DNA of 64,000 nt, taken from the NCBI RefSeq assembly GCF_013184745.1, contig NZ_JAATVU010000008.1, forward strand, positions 105,647-169,646, read 5' to 3'. A program made the translations under genes and the position numbers. The stretch comes from Mangrovicoccus sp. HB161399. Its GTDB lineage: Bacteria; Pseudomonadota; Alphaproteobacteria; Rhodobacterales; Rhodobacteraceae. Below are positions 52,280 to 61,504 of the stretch, one piece after another. Within the stretch, counting starts at the first letter, position 1. Every line of letters starts with the position of its first letter. Under the pieces are notes generated by a model, which searched no databases, was not told the origin of the DNA, and saw only the letters and a list, made by a program, of their open reading frames with translations.

Positions 52280-52346
52280 ACTCTCAAGCTAGAGGTCCCA
52301 GCCCCGCGCCGCAAGTCCGAACGGATTCGCGGGACAGGTATTTTTT
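52235..52346 (+). promoter_or_regulatory. repC leader attenuator
   Basis: GTCCCGC (52235-52241) can pair with GCGGGAC (52329-52335). The same 3' arm can instead pair with GTCCG (52315-52319) to make a short hairpin followed by T6 (52341-52346), an intrinsic terminator. The antisense RNA covers the upstream arm, so its binding would favour the terminator and turn repC off. This matches the known repABC control model; the pairing here is read from the sequence and not tested. Confidence 0.5.
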
Positions 52347-52364
52347 GTCTTCGTGACAGAAATC

Positions 52365-53591
52365 ATGAGCTACATGCCGATAACGCCCTTCCGGCGAAGG
52401 GTGGATGCTGTCCTTTTGGACACTCATCGCAAGGCCACGGCCGCGCGCAGCGGGGAAGCCGTGGACAAATGGGAAGCGCTGCGCACGCTCGCCGCTGCCC
52501 GGACCGAATACGGGCTGTCAGACCGCGACCTCTCCGTGCTGCAGGCGCTGGTCAGCTTCCACCCTTCCGCGATTCTCGGCGGCGGCGCCGGAGACCCGGT
52601 GGTCTTCCCGTCGAACCGCACGCTCTGCGAGCGGTTGAACGGCATGGCCTGCTCGACCATGCGCCGCCATCTGGGCAAGCTGGTCTCCGCCGGGGTGATC
52701 CTCCGCCGCGACAGCCCGAACGGCAAGCGCTATGCCCGCCGCTTCGGCGCGGAGAAGATCGCCTTCGGTTTCGATCTCTCGCCGCTCCAGAACCGCCTGC
52801 CCGAGTTCCGCGACGCCTCCGCCCGTCTCGCCGCCGAGGCCGAAGCGCTGGAACGTCTCCGCCAGACCGTCAGCCTGATGCGCCGCGACGCCGCCGAGCT
52901 GGCCGCCTACGGTCCCACCGTGCGCCCCGCTCCGCTCTGGGCCGAGCTCGCCGCCCTTGCCGCAGACGCCGCCAAGCTGCTCCGCCGCAAGCCCGAGACC
53001 ACCTTCCTCCGCGCGCTGGAGCGGCGCCTGGCGACCGCTCTGGCCCGTGCCGCCGCCCTGCTGGACCCGTCCCGAACAGAAGAAACGAGCACCAGCGCAG
53101 CCCCGGATGAGCAGCACATAGAACCCCAAGATAAAATTCAGATAGACCCGCAGCCGCGCCCGGTCGATCCCCCTCGGGAAGATGCCGGAACCGGTTTTGC
53201 AGGGAACCCGAAGAAGCCTGAAGCCAATCCCCGAACGGCACCGCCCGCGCCGCCCATAGTGTCGCTGGGAGACGTCCTGGCAGCCTCGCCCGGCATGGAA
53301 ACCTATTGCCGGGATCCGATACGGGACTGGCACGATCTGGTCCGCGCCTCGGAAGCGATCCGGCCGATGCTGGGAATTCCGCAGGCAACCTGGAACACGG
53401 CAAGATCGGTGATCGGCGAGATCGGCGCGGCCATCTGCATCGCGGCCATCCTGAAGAGGTTTGCCTCGATCCGCAGCCACGGGGCCTATCTGGCAAGGCT
53501 CTGCGTGAATGCGTCCAAGGGCGAACTGTGCCTGGAGCAGATGGTGATTTCGCTGCTGCCGGACGGAAAGAGGGCGGGTTCACAGCTGTGA
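52365..53591 (+). CDS. repC: Replication initiator RepC
   Basis: A 408-residue RepC. The start MPITPFRRRVDA, the winged-helix part with LSDRDLSVLQALVSFHP and FPSNRTLCERLNGMACSTMRRHL (core NRTLCERLNGMACSTMRRHL), and the C-terminal domain YCRDPIRDWHDLVRASEAIRP (core RDWHDLVRASEAIRP) are all family features. The origin normally lies within repC itself. ATG 52365 is chosen; GTG 52353 (4 residues longer) and ATG 52374 are alternatives, none with a strong ribosome site. The last codons overlap a parS-like palindrome. Confidence 0.93.
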   Translation: MSYMPITPFRRRVDAVLLDTHRKATAARSGEAVDKWEALRTLAAARTEYGLSDRDLSVLQALVSFHPSAILGGGAGDPVVFPSNRTLCERLNGMACSTMRRHLGKLVSAGVILRRDSPNGKRYARRFGAEKIAFGFDLSPLQNRLPEFRDASARLAAEAEALERLRQTVSLMRRDAAELAAYGPTVRPAPLWAELAALAADAAKLLRRKPETTFLRALERRLATALARAAALLDPSRTEETSTSAAPDEQHIEPQDKIQIDPQPRPVDPPREDAGTGFAGNPKKPEANPRTAPPAPPIVSLGDVLAASPGMETYCRDPIRDWHDLVRASEAIRPMLGIPQATWNTARSVIGEIGAAICIAAILKRFASIRSHGAYLARLCVNASKGELCLEQMVISLLPDGKRAGSQL

Positions 53592-53648
53592 ACCCGCCCC
53601 CGTTTCGATCCATGCGGCGGATGCGCCGCGGAGTTCACAACTGTGAAC
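53572..53648. promoter_or_regulatory. Two parS-like centromere palindromes
   Basis: Site 1, GTTCACAGCTGTGAAC (53578-53593), fits the repABC parS consensus GTTNNCNGCNGNNAAC exactly and lies in a larger perfect 28-base palindrome (53572-53599). Site 2, GTTCACAACTGTGAAC (53633-53648), differs from it by one base in the centre. They start 55 bases apart. Site 1 covers the end and stop of repC, so the palindrome could also act as a transcription stop. RepB is the expected binder. Confidence 0.8.
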
Positions 53649-53655
53649 GCACCGT

Positions 53656-55074
53656 CTATGCAGCGTGCGCTCCCCGGCGCGACAGCCGGACGATCAGCGC
53701 GACGATCGCCGCCGCCACGAGCAGTGCAGCGGCGATCCCGGCCCAGGTCAGCCAGGCCGCATTGCGGACCAGCCAGGGCGTCCCGCCGCCCGAGCGGATC
53801 GTCGCGACCTCCGCCTCGCCGACGGTTGCATCCGACCCGCTGAAGGTGGCGGTGACATAGCTGGCCAGCGCCGCGATCTGGGCGTTGCCGAGGTCCTTCG
53901 AAAAGCCCGGCATAACCGTGTAGCCTGCCGCGTCATGGCGGCTGATGCCCTCGGCGATCGTCATCACCAGGTTCGAGGGGTCCTTCGAGGTCACGGAGGA
54001 CACGGCCGACAGGGACGGGAAATGGCCGTCCGGCGCCCCCTGCCCGTCCACGCCATGGCAGGCCGCGCAGGCCGCGTTGTAGAGCGTCGCGCCATCGGTC
54101 GTGCCATGCTCCGCAAGCGCGGAGGCGTGGTCCGGATTGCCCTGCCAGTCCGTCGTCTCGTAGCTGGCCAGCCCGACCGGAAGTGGCTCCGCGGCACCGG
54201 CGCGGTCGACCGGCGACGACACGGCCGGAACGGTCTTCAGATAGGCCGCGATGGCCTGGAGGTCGCTGTCCTCCAGATGGCTCAGCGAATGCTCCACGGC
54301 CTCGGCCATCGGACCCGCAGCGGAGCCCTTGCCGATGGCGATGCCGTCCCTGAGATAGGAGACGATCTCGTTCCTGGACCAGCTGCCGATGCCGGTGGCC
54401 ATGTCCGGGGTGATGTTCGGCGCGCGCCAGCTGCCCAGGGAACCGCCGCCGAGATAGCGTGCCCCCTGCTCGTTCATCAGCACCCCGCGCGGCGTGTGGC
54501 AGGTGCTGCAATGCTCCAGCGCATCGGCCAGATAGGCGCCGCGCGCCTCCTCTTCCGAAAGGCCCGCAGGCGCGGTCCAGCCGGGTTCCGGAGCGAAGAG
54601 CAGGTTCCATCCGATCATCAGCGCGCGCTGGCTGAACGGGAACGGAAGCTCGGTCTGCGCGGCGGGCGCTTCCTCCACCGGGGCGACGGCTTGCGTGAAA
54701 TAGGCGTAGAGCGCCTTCACGTCGGCATCGGCCATCTTCGCATAGGACGGGTACGGCATCGCCGGATAGAGATGCGCGCCGCCCGGCGCGACGCCCCGGC
54801 GCAGCGCGCGGCCGAACTCTTCCTCGGTCCAGCCGCCGATGCCGAACGTCTTCGACGGGGTGATGTTGGTGGCGATGATCGGCCCCATCGGCGAAGCGAT
54901 GGCATAGCCCCCGGCGAAGGGCTCTCCCCCGGCCGGGTCGGTGTGGCAGGCGCTGCAATCGGCGGCGCGGGCGATGTATGCGCCGCGGGCCGCGAGGTCG
55001 TCGGCGGATTGCGCGGCGGCGGCCGAGGCAAGGCCTAGGGCCAGCGCCGCGAGCGGTGCGATATGGCGGGCCAT
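53656..55074 (-). CDS. Triheme cytochrome c subunit of sugar dehydrogenase
   Basis: A 472-residue membrane-bound cytochrome. Signal peptide 1-22. Three haem c sites are present: CSACH (40-44), CSTCH in EHCSTCHTPRG and CAACH in NAACAACHGVDG. A C-terminal transmembrane helix (LTWAGIAAALLVAAAIVALI) ends in basic residues. It matches the cytochrome subunit of flavoprotein gluconate, sorbitol or fructose dehydrogenases, passing electrons to the quinone pool. It follows the flavoprotein gene by 2 bases. The gene's stop lies 8 bases from parS site 2. Confidence 0.9.
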   Translation of the reverse strand: MARHIAPLAALALGLASAAAAQSADDLAARGAYIARAADCSACHTDPAGGEPFAGGYAIASPMGPIIATNITPSKTFGIGGWTEEEFGRALRRGVAPGGAHLYPAMPYPSYAKMADADVKALYAYFTQAVAPVEEAPAAQTELPFPFSQRALMIGWNLLFAPEPGWTAPAGLSEEEARGAYLADALEHCSTCHTPRGVLMNEQGARYLGGGSLGSWRAPNITPDMATGIGSWSRNEIVSYLRDGIAIGKGSAAGPMAEAVEHSLSHLEDSDLQAIAAYLKTVPAVSSPVDRAGAAEPLPVGLASYETTDWQGNPDHASALAEHGTTDGATLYNAACAACHGVDGQGAPDGHFPSLSAVSSVTSKDPSNLVMTIAEGISRHDAAGYTVMPGFSKDLGNAQIAALASYVTATFSGSDATVGEAEVATIRSGGGTPWLVRNAAWLTWAGIAAALLVAAAIVALIVRLSRRGAHAA

Positions 55075-55076
55075 GC

Positions 55077-56666
55077 TCAGACCTCCTTCGCGATGGTGTC
55101 GGCGGCGCGGATGCCGAGGGCGACCGCGGTCAGGGTCGGGTTGACCACCGAGGAGGACGGCAGGTTGCCGGTGCCGACGACGAACAGGTTGTCGTGGTCC
55201 CAGCTGCGGCAGTCGCCGTCGACCACCGAGTCCGTGGGGTCGTTGCCCATGATGGTGGTCCCCATGATGTGGTCGTGGTTGGCCAGCTCGCGCGACATGT
55301 TCAGCGTCTCGCCGTCCATCGCCTGCACGAAGGCGGTGAAGTCGGCGATGCAGGGATCGATCGCCCCGCGGCAGTAGCCGTCCGCGGCATAGGTCAGGCG
55401 GATGTTGGGATTGCCGAGCGCGTCCTTCAGCGGCCCGGGCTGCACCCGGTTGGCCGGATCGGGCAGCGTCTCGAACATCGAGTAGAGGCTCATGTAGCGG
55501 GCGCTGTCATGGCGGATGCGCCGGTCCAGCTCCGAGCCCAGAACGCCCTGCGACAGCAGCCGCTTGGTCATCGCCTCGTTCGGGACGAAGTTGTTGACCG
55601 CGTGCTTGATGCCGGAATGGCGGGCGCGGCTGGCGCCGTCGCGGTGGCTGAAGATCGCGCCCTGCTGGATCGGCCCCCTGCCCGGCCAGACCGCCTCGGC
55701 CGCGAAGAAATCGACGCCCAGCCCGAGATGCGGCATCAGGTTGCGTCCGACCATGTCGCTGGAATTGCCGACCTCGGACATGATCATCAGCTTGGGGCTT
55801 TCATAGCCATGCGCGGCCAGCACGAAGGCCTTGGCCGAGAGCCGCCCCTCGGTGCCGTCGGAGGACTTGTAGCGGACCGATGCGATGCGGCCGTCCGGGC
55901 CCTTCTCGATCCGGTCGACGGTCGCGCCGGTGATCAATTGGCAGCCCGCCTCGACGGCCAGGTCGGCATGGAACACGCCGGAGTAGTTGGCGCCGATCGG
56001 GCAGACCGGGGCGCAGTTGTTGTTGCCGACGCATCCCGGGCGGCCGCGGTAGCTGCCGCTCATCATCGCCGAGGGCTCGGCGACGACCTCGTAGCCCATC
56101 GGCCCGATCGCCTTGGCGAAGGTGTCGAGCATGTAGCTGTTCTTCTGCGCGGGCATCGGGAAATCGCGCGAGCGCGGCGGCCAGGTCTCGCCGGGGCGGG
56201 TGCCGGACTGGTCCTCGTGCAGGTTGCCCGCGACGCCGATCTCGTATTCGGCCCGGTCGTACCAGGGTTCGAGATCGTCATAGGAGATCGGCCAGTCGCG
56301 GCCGACGCCGTAGGTCGACTTCATCTTGAAGTCGTCGGGGATGAAGCGCCAGGTCGCGCCGCCCCAGTGCCAGGTGGAGCCGCCGACCAGCTTGAGGAAG
56401 TTGGCCACCATGGCGAAGTCGCCGTCATTCTGGACATAGGCATGGGAGGCGGAGGTATGGGCCCAGGGCTCGTCGGGATAGGGGCCGTTGTAGTCGGTGC
56501 GGCGCGGCGAGTTGCGGAAGGACTGGATCAGCTTCCAGCGCGGGATGCGGACGCCCGCCTCGAGGATGATGACGGACTTGCCTTGCTGGGCCAGCTCGTA
56601 GGCGGCGTTGCTTCCGACGGTGCCGGAGCCGATGACGATGACGTCGGCGTCGTGGTCTTGTGCCAT
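55077..56666 (-). CDS. GMC-family flavoprotein dehydrogenase, large subunit
   Basis: A 529-residue GMC oxidoreductase. The FAD-binding GSGTVG (13-18) and ILEAG open the protein, and the C-terminal GMC_oxred_C has GTTIMGNDPTDSVVDGDCRS (read as MGNDPTDSVVDGDCRSW), VGTGNLPSSSVVNPTLT. A cysteine cluster CVGNNNCAPVCPIGAN fits the 3Fe-4S motif of FAD-dependent glucose, fructose and gluconate dehydrogenases. It is not predicted to have its own signal, as expected if co-exported with the Tat small subunit. The exact sugar or polyol is unknown. Confidence 0.9.
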   Translation of the reverse strand: MAQDHDADVIVIGSGTVGSNAAYELAQQGKSVIILEAGVRIPRWKLIQSFRNSPRRTDYNGPYPDEPWAHTSASHAYVQNDGDFAMVANFLKLVGGSTWHWGGATWRFIPDDFKMKSTYGVGRDWPISYDDLEPWYDRAEYEIGVAGNLHEDQSGTRPGETWPPRSRDFPMPAQKNSYMLDTFAKAIGPMGYEVVAEPSAMMSGSYRGRPGCVGNNNCAPVCPIGANYSGVFHADLAVEAGCQLITGATVDRIEKGPDGRIASVRYKSSDGTEGRLSAKAFVLAAHGYESPKLMIMSEVGNSSDMVGRNLMPHLGLGVDFFAAEAVWPGRGPIQQGAIFSHRDGASRARHSGIKHAVNNFVPNEAMTKRLLSQGVLGSELDRRIRHDSARYMSLYSMFETLPDPANRVQPGPLKDALGNPNIRLTYAADGYCRGAIDPCIADFTAFVQAMDGETLNMSRELANHDHIMGTTIMGNDPTDSVVDGDCRSWDHDNLFVVGTGNLPSSSVVNPTLTAVALGIRAADTIAKEV

Positions 56667-56700
56667 TGGGGGATGCTCGTATCGGGAAAAGGGGAGGGGA

Positions 56701-57273
56701 TCAGTCGGCGTCGATGCCGGAGGGCGGCTCGGCCCAGTAGTTCTGCCGGTGCTGCGAATATGTGGGGATCGGCGTGGCGCTGCCGGTCGGTTCCCACATC
56801 AGCGCGCCGCGGTAGGTGACCAGCGTCGCGTCGTCGGATTCCTTCGACGGGTCCGCGGTGCCGGTATAGCCGAGATACCAGGTGGCGGTGATGGTGGTCA
56901 GGGTTTCGCGCTCCGCGGCGCCGGGGCCGGTGGCGAGGAAGGCGTCGATGTCCGCCGCGCCGGAGGCGTCGACTGCGGATTGCAGCGCGCCGAGCTTGGC
57001 GCCGAAATCCGGGTCGAGCGCCATGAGCTGGGCGAGGGCTCGCTCCGCGAGGGCGGGGTCCGGCGCGCCGCGGCCGGTCGCGAAGGCGGAGAGCGCCGAG
57101 AAGCGCGGCGAAGGTCCGGCGGCGGCGGGGCCGGGCCGCAGGCCCGCGGCGGCGGCGAGGCCGGCCAGGGCGGAGGTCGCGAGCATGTCGCGGCGGCTGA
57201 GGCGGCCGGGTCCGGCGGCAGGGCTGCGGCCTTCCGTCCGGGGGGGGGTGGGATGGCATTGGCTGGGCTCCAT
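56701..57273 (-). CDS. Tat-exported small subunit of sugar dehydrogenase
   Basis: A 190-residue protein of the gluconate 2-dehydrogenase subunit 3 / sugar dehydrogenase gamma-subunit type. A twin-arginine signal LSRRDMLATSALAGLAAAAG (about 26-45) is followed by a helical body with TTITATWYLGYTG and the C-terminal YSQHRQNYWAEPPSGIDAD. It acts as the export hitchhiker chaperone for the large subunit. ATG 57273 is chosen to place the signal near the N terminus; there is no strong ribosome site. A run of nine C (coding strand; 57240-57248) lies between the start and the Tat motif. Confidence 0.8.
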   Translation of the reverse strand: MEPSQCHPTPPRTEGRSPAAGPGRLSRRDMLATSALAGLAAAAGLRPGPAAAGPSPRFSALSAFATGRGAPDPALAERALAQLMALDPDFGAKLGALQSAVDASGAADIDAFLATGPGAAERETLTTITATWYLGYTGTADPSKESDDATLVTYRGALMWEPTGSATPIPTYSQHRQNYWAEPPSGIDAD

Positions 57274-59311
57274 TCTCTGGCGGATCGAGGGCCGGAGCGC
57301 TGCACCGCGGGCGCGGAAGGGCGGAGACCCGGTGCGGTTCCGGCTGGGCGGCATGATGATGCCGGGCGCGGCACTGGCCAGCCGCGGGGGGCAGAAGACA
57401 CTCTTCGGAAATTTCGAACAATTCGGCAAAACAGATGCATGAAATTCGATTTCAGAGAAGGAAGGCTGCGCCGCCCGCGCCGGTGGCAGCGGCACGGCCG
57501 ACCGGGGGCGCGGGAGGCAGCGAGGCGGGGCTGGAGGCGCTCCGGTTGGCCAGGGCGTGTCGTTCCTGACAGGCAGCCTTGCTGCGCGTCACGGGGGCTC
57601 TCCGGGTCTCTGGCACGGCGTTCCGGCCGGAGGCTGGCCAGCGGGCGGGTCCGGAACGGGGCAGGGGCCGCCTGTGCGTTTCAGGGGAGGGCGAAGGGCG
57701 GCCAGGCTCGGATGGCCGGGAGCGGCGCCTGTCCCGGCGCCGCCGGTCGGCATCAGCGCGGCCTGGCGGGACCGCCCTGATGCCGGGGTCCGCGACGTCA
57801 TCGCCGCTCCCGGCAGGCTGCGGCGGGCGAAGCACCCAACGCCGTGCGGCTGGCGGCTGGCCGCCGGGAAGCCGGGCGCTTCCGTGCAGCGATGCGGCCC
57901 CTGCTTTGCGATGGGGCCATCGTGCCTGTCCGCATGTCCTCGCGCGGCTGCAGGCGCGGCCTGCGCACATCGGCCGGGGCCACCCTTCCGCCGGTCCGTC
58001 CCGATGGAAAGTGCGGGCCGGCTGCAGGCAGCGTGCCGGGTCCGGGAGCTTCTGAGCCGTGGCGGGTCGGCCGCGTGCCCGCCATGCGGCCGCTCATCGC
58101 CCGAAGGATGGCTTGGCGTCCGGCCGCTGGGTGCTGCTGCGGCGCGGTTCGGGCCGCGGTTCCGCGCTACCGGACGTCCGCTCGGGCCCAGGCCAACCCA
58201 AGCTGTCCTCTGCTCCGGCAGGGAGCGGCCCGGCGCGGGGCTGGCCGATTTGGATCGACGCCCGTTCCGGCAGCGGATGTGCTGGCCCGCCGTCGTGGCT
58301 GCGCTGTCGATGCGCCGGGCAGCCCTCCGGCAACCGCAGGCCCGCGATCCGGCTGTCGGTCTGCGGCAAGCGGGCAGGGGGGACGGCCGGGACATTGCGA
58401 CGGGGCCTCGGCCCGTGCCGCCGCTGGACAGGGGGACGGTTCCGCGGTTCCATGCCGCCGTCGTCCGGTTCCGCTTCGGGGTGGCCGGCGGCGGTCCTGT
58501 CCGGTTTCCGGTCGCGGGGCTGCCCAGGCATCGGGCTTCGCCGTCCTGCGGCTGCTGTGGTGCTGCAGTGCCGTGCCGGAGCCAGGTGGCCAGGATCCCG
58601 GGACGGCCCCTGCGGGGCTGCGGTTTGCCATGCTTCCCGGCGGCCGGGATCGCGCGACAGTCATCCCGACGGGAAACCGTGCCGTGCCCTTGCGGCTTCG
58701 GCTTCCGGGCCGCGTCATCTTTCCGGGGCCGTCCTGCCGTGCTGTCTGCTCCTGTTGCCAAGATGGCTTGCCGGGCAGGGGCCGAGGGCGGCGCGCTGCG
58801 ACCTGCAGCAGCCGGGCCATCCGGAGGCGCGCGGCGTTTCGATGCCTTGGCATGGGCATTTGCGCTGCAGATGGCCCGGCCACGCGCGGTCCGGGCTGCC
58901 TCCGCCGATCGGCGTCGCGGCATCTTGCCCGGTCCGGAGGAGCCGCCTGCGGCGCCGGCCCTCCCGGCTGCAGAGGCAGATTCATGCGTCCGGCAGAACG
59001 GATCGGGCAGGAGGAAACTTACCGGACATAGGCAATACGGTCATGTCGCGGCGGTAACAATTCAAAATGGCCACAAAAGCGCCGACAATGAATCTGGAAG
59101 GTCACAGCCGGCAGAACGTTTCCGGGCCGTTTCCCGCTTCATGGAGCCGGAAGCAGCGCGCGGAGCCCTTGGCGCAGCGCAGCGCTCGGCCGGGGGCGAC
59201 GCAGGCGGCCACCGTGGAACTTCGGGGAAGGTCCGGGTCGCGGCGCCCGGCGCCGACGCGGGGAAGAGATGGAGCCGTGGCACCCGTGGGGCTGCGCAAG
59301 CCCATGGACTG
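57274..59311. other. Gene-free GC-rich stretch
   Basis: About 2 kb upstream of the dehydrogenase genes shows no supported gene. Long open frames exist on both strands, but their translations are Arg/Pro/Gly/Ala-rich and lack any domain, so they reflect low stop-codon frequency at high GC. The part next to 57273 should hold the dehydrogenase promoter. A short less GC-rich patch occurs at 59010-59100. Probably old, decayed DNA. Confidence 0.6.
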
Positions 59312-60001
59312 ATGACCGGAGGACGACTGGCGCTGCTCGCGCTGGTCAAGCAGCGTGCCGAGCGCGACCTTGTGCGCGAAATGCCGGCCTGTGCTGCCGT
59401 CCGCATCATGGAATTCGAGTGTCGTGGCACTGGTCCGGGGGCGGATCACAGCGTGAAAGAAGGTCGAGGCGGAGACCGGCGCGGCGAAGGGGCCCGCTCC
59501 CCCCGCGCGAGGTCCGGCGCGACAGGTGCCGAGCGAGAGACTGCGACAAGCGGGCGGGCAGGGCCGTGCCGGAATTCCCGGCGCTCGGGAAGGGGCAATT
59601 TCCCAACTTCCCGGAGCGTCGCCGGACCGCCGGGACGGTGCCCATGGCAGCCATCCGGGAGGCCCATGTTCATGCCCATGTCCACGGGATTTCCACGCGA
59701 ACCGTCGGCGGTCCGGTCGAGGCGACGGGCGCAGGCGGCGTGCCGAAGAGCCATGCGAGCCGCTCTTGCCGGGTGGTCGGCGTGCGGGGGAATGCATTCC
59801 CCGCGGCCGGTCGGAGGCGCCTGGCCCTCCGGCGGGGAAAAGGCACCCCGGACCCCTTCCTGTTTCCTGTGCCGCCTCCGCCCATGGCGCGACGCAACCT
59901 GCCTGAAGGTCCGCGAAAGCGGCAGGATCATCGGCAAGGCCGCGATGCTTGCCGTGGCCGTGAACGAGGACGGCAAGCGCGATGTGCGCGGCGCCGCCGG
60001 T
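59312..60001 (+). pseudogene. Decayed IS256-family transposase remnant
   Basis: Pieces of an IS256-type (mutator) transposase are found in order but in shifting frames. Frame A from ATG 59312 gives LALLALVKQRAERDLVREM and VRIMEFE, like the family N terminus. Frame B (59515-59766) gives GKGQFPNFPERRRTAGTV, IREAHVHAHVHGISTRTV and AGGVPKSHASR. Frame A again (59885-60001) gives WRDATCLKVRESGRIIGKAA and LAVAVNEDGKRDVRG, which includes the catalytic-Asp region. At least two frameshifts separate them and the C-terminal half is missing. No terminal inverted repeats were recognised. Confidence 0.8.
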
Positions 60002-60207
60002 CCTCTTCATTCCCTGGGGAACGTGATCCCGGTGCCGGCGGCGGGCAGAGCGCGTCGGCGCGGCCATCCGGGGTCCGGACCGGGAGGAGCATCCGGCGGC
60101 TCGGGGCAGACGGCGCCGGGCGGGACAGGCCGGAGACCATTCCGGCCGCGTGCCTGGGCGGCCGCCTGGAGAGCACTTTGACCGGCAGGCAGAACCGGAC
60201 CGAATTT

Positions 60208-60285
60208 GCCGGGCAGGGCTCCGGCGTCCGGCCCTCAAGTCTGCCCCCAGGGATTTGCCGCTGGCGCGGACCGGTCCGTATTCCG
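60208..60285 (+). repeat. Dispersed repeat, copy A
   Basis: A ~78-base block repeated at 63526-63603. The two share GCCGGGCAGGGCTCC, GTCCGGCCCTCAA and CTGGCGCGGA in the same order and at nearly the same spacing, with scattered differences between. It lies in the ~600-base gene-free stretch (60002-60622) between the transposase relic and the permease gene; nothing else is recognised there. Confidence 0.6.
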
Positions 60286-60622
60286 CCGGGCGGTCTGCTG
60301 CTCCTGCCCGTTGCGGGACCGCCGCAGGGCGAAGCAATGCCGCCGGTCCAGTCCGTTTTACGTCAGCCGGCGGATGACGGCTTGCGCAAGCCGGCCGGCC
60401 GGCCAAGCGGGCCGACGATGCGGATCTCCACGGCCAGGGGTCTGCAGCGATGCCGGACGGCAGGCCAGAACGCCGGGCATCTTCGCCCCTTCCGGACCGC
60501 GGGGGCAAGGCCGCGGCAGCCCGGCGGGGACATCCGCGCGGTCTTGCCGGATCCGGCGGCAATCTGCCAAGAGGGGCGGACACGCCCGGCGGCGCGCGCC
60601 GCGGCAGGCCGAGGAGACAGGC

Positions 60623-61504
60623 ATGCAGACAGCAACCCTGGCAGGACCGCGGGACCGCACCCTCGGCATGCTGCTGATGTGCGCGGGCGTCGCCTGCCTC
60701 AGCACGAACGACGCGATCGCCAAGCTGCTGGCCGCGGACTACCACCCGATGCAGATCCTGTTCCTGCGCAACCTCTTCGCCCTGCCCGCGGCGCTGGCGA
60801 TCGCGGTGACGATGGGCGGGCCGGGGGCGCTGCGCTCGCACCGGCCGGCGGCGCATCTGCTGCGCGGCGTGCTGTGGATCGGCGCCGCCTTCCTGTTCTT
60901 CTCCAGCCTGCGGCTGATGCCGCTGGCCGAGGCCACGGCGCTGGTCTTCGTCGCGCCGCTCTTCATCACCGCGATCTCGGCGCTGTTTCTCGGCGAGCAG
61001 GTCGGCTGGCGGCGCTGGCTGGCGGTTCTGGCGGGCTTCCTCGGCGTCCTGGTCGCGATCCGTCCCGGGGCCGAGGCCTTCCGCCCGGCCTCGCTCCTGC
61101 CGGTGGCGACGGCGGCGGTCTATGCGCTGCTGATGGTCAGCGCCCGCTGGGTCGACCGCCGCGAGAGCGTTTGGACGCTGCTGCTCTATCTCACCGGGGC
61201 GGGGACGCTGGTCAGCGCGCTGGCGGTGCCGTTCTTCTGGGTGCCGCTGCAGGCCGGCGACCTGTGGCTCTGCGCGGCGATCTCGGTCTTCGGCACGGCG
61301 GGCATGACGATGATCACACAGGCGTTCCGGCTGGCGCCCGCGGTGGTGGTGGCGCCGCTCGACTACACCGCGCTGGTCTGGGCGACGCTGCTGGGCTGGG
61401 CGCTGTGGCGGGAAATGCCGGCCCCGGCGGTGTTCGTCGGCGCGGCGGTGATCATCGCCAGCGGCGCCTTCACCATCTGGCGGGAACACCGGGCGCAGGG
61501 CTGA
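60623..61504 (+). CDS. EamA/DMT-family permease
   Basis: A 293-residue membrane protein of the drug/metabolite transporter superfamily. Ten hydrophobic segments and two EamA halves are visible; LRNLFALPAAL, LMPLAEATALVFVAPLF and GEQVGWRRWLAVLAGFLGVLV-like pieces (core GEQVGWRRWLAVLAGFLGV) are typical. ATG 60623 follows GAGGAGA; the frame is open upstream without support. It stands alone, an apparently intact gene between decayed regions. The substrate is unknown. Confidence 0.88.
   Translation: MQTATLAGPRDRTLGMLLMCAGVACLSTNDAIAKLLAADYHPMQILFLRNLFALPAALAIAVTMGGPGALRSHRPAAHLLRGVLWIGAAFLFFSSLRLMPLAEATALVFVAPLFITAISALFLGEQVGWRRWLAVLAGFLGVLVAIRPGAEAFRPASLLPVATAAVYALLMVSARWVDRRESVWTLLLYLTGAGTLVSALAVPFFWVPLQAGDLWLCAAISVFGTAGMTMITQAFRLAPAVVVAPLDYTALVWATLLGWALWREMPAPAVFVGAAVIIASGAFTIWREHRAQG

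Noticed and set aside
57589..58923. 444-codon open frame on the minus strand
   Set aside because: Low-complexity translation, no domain, no ribosome site and an equally long frame on the other strand.
57557..60181. 874-codon open frame on the plus strand
   Set aside because: It crosses the IS256 relic, whose true reading needs other frames in the middle, and the rest is Arg/Pro/Gly-rich without any domain. It is open only because stop codons are rare at this GC content.
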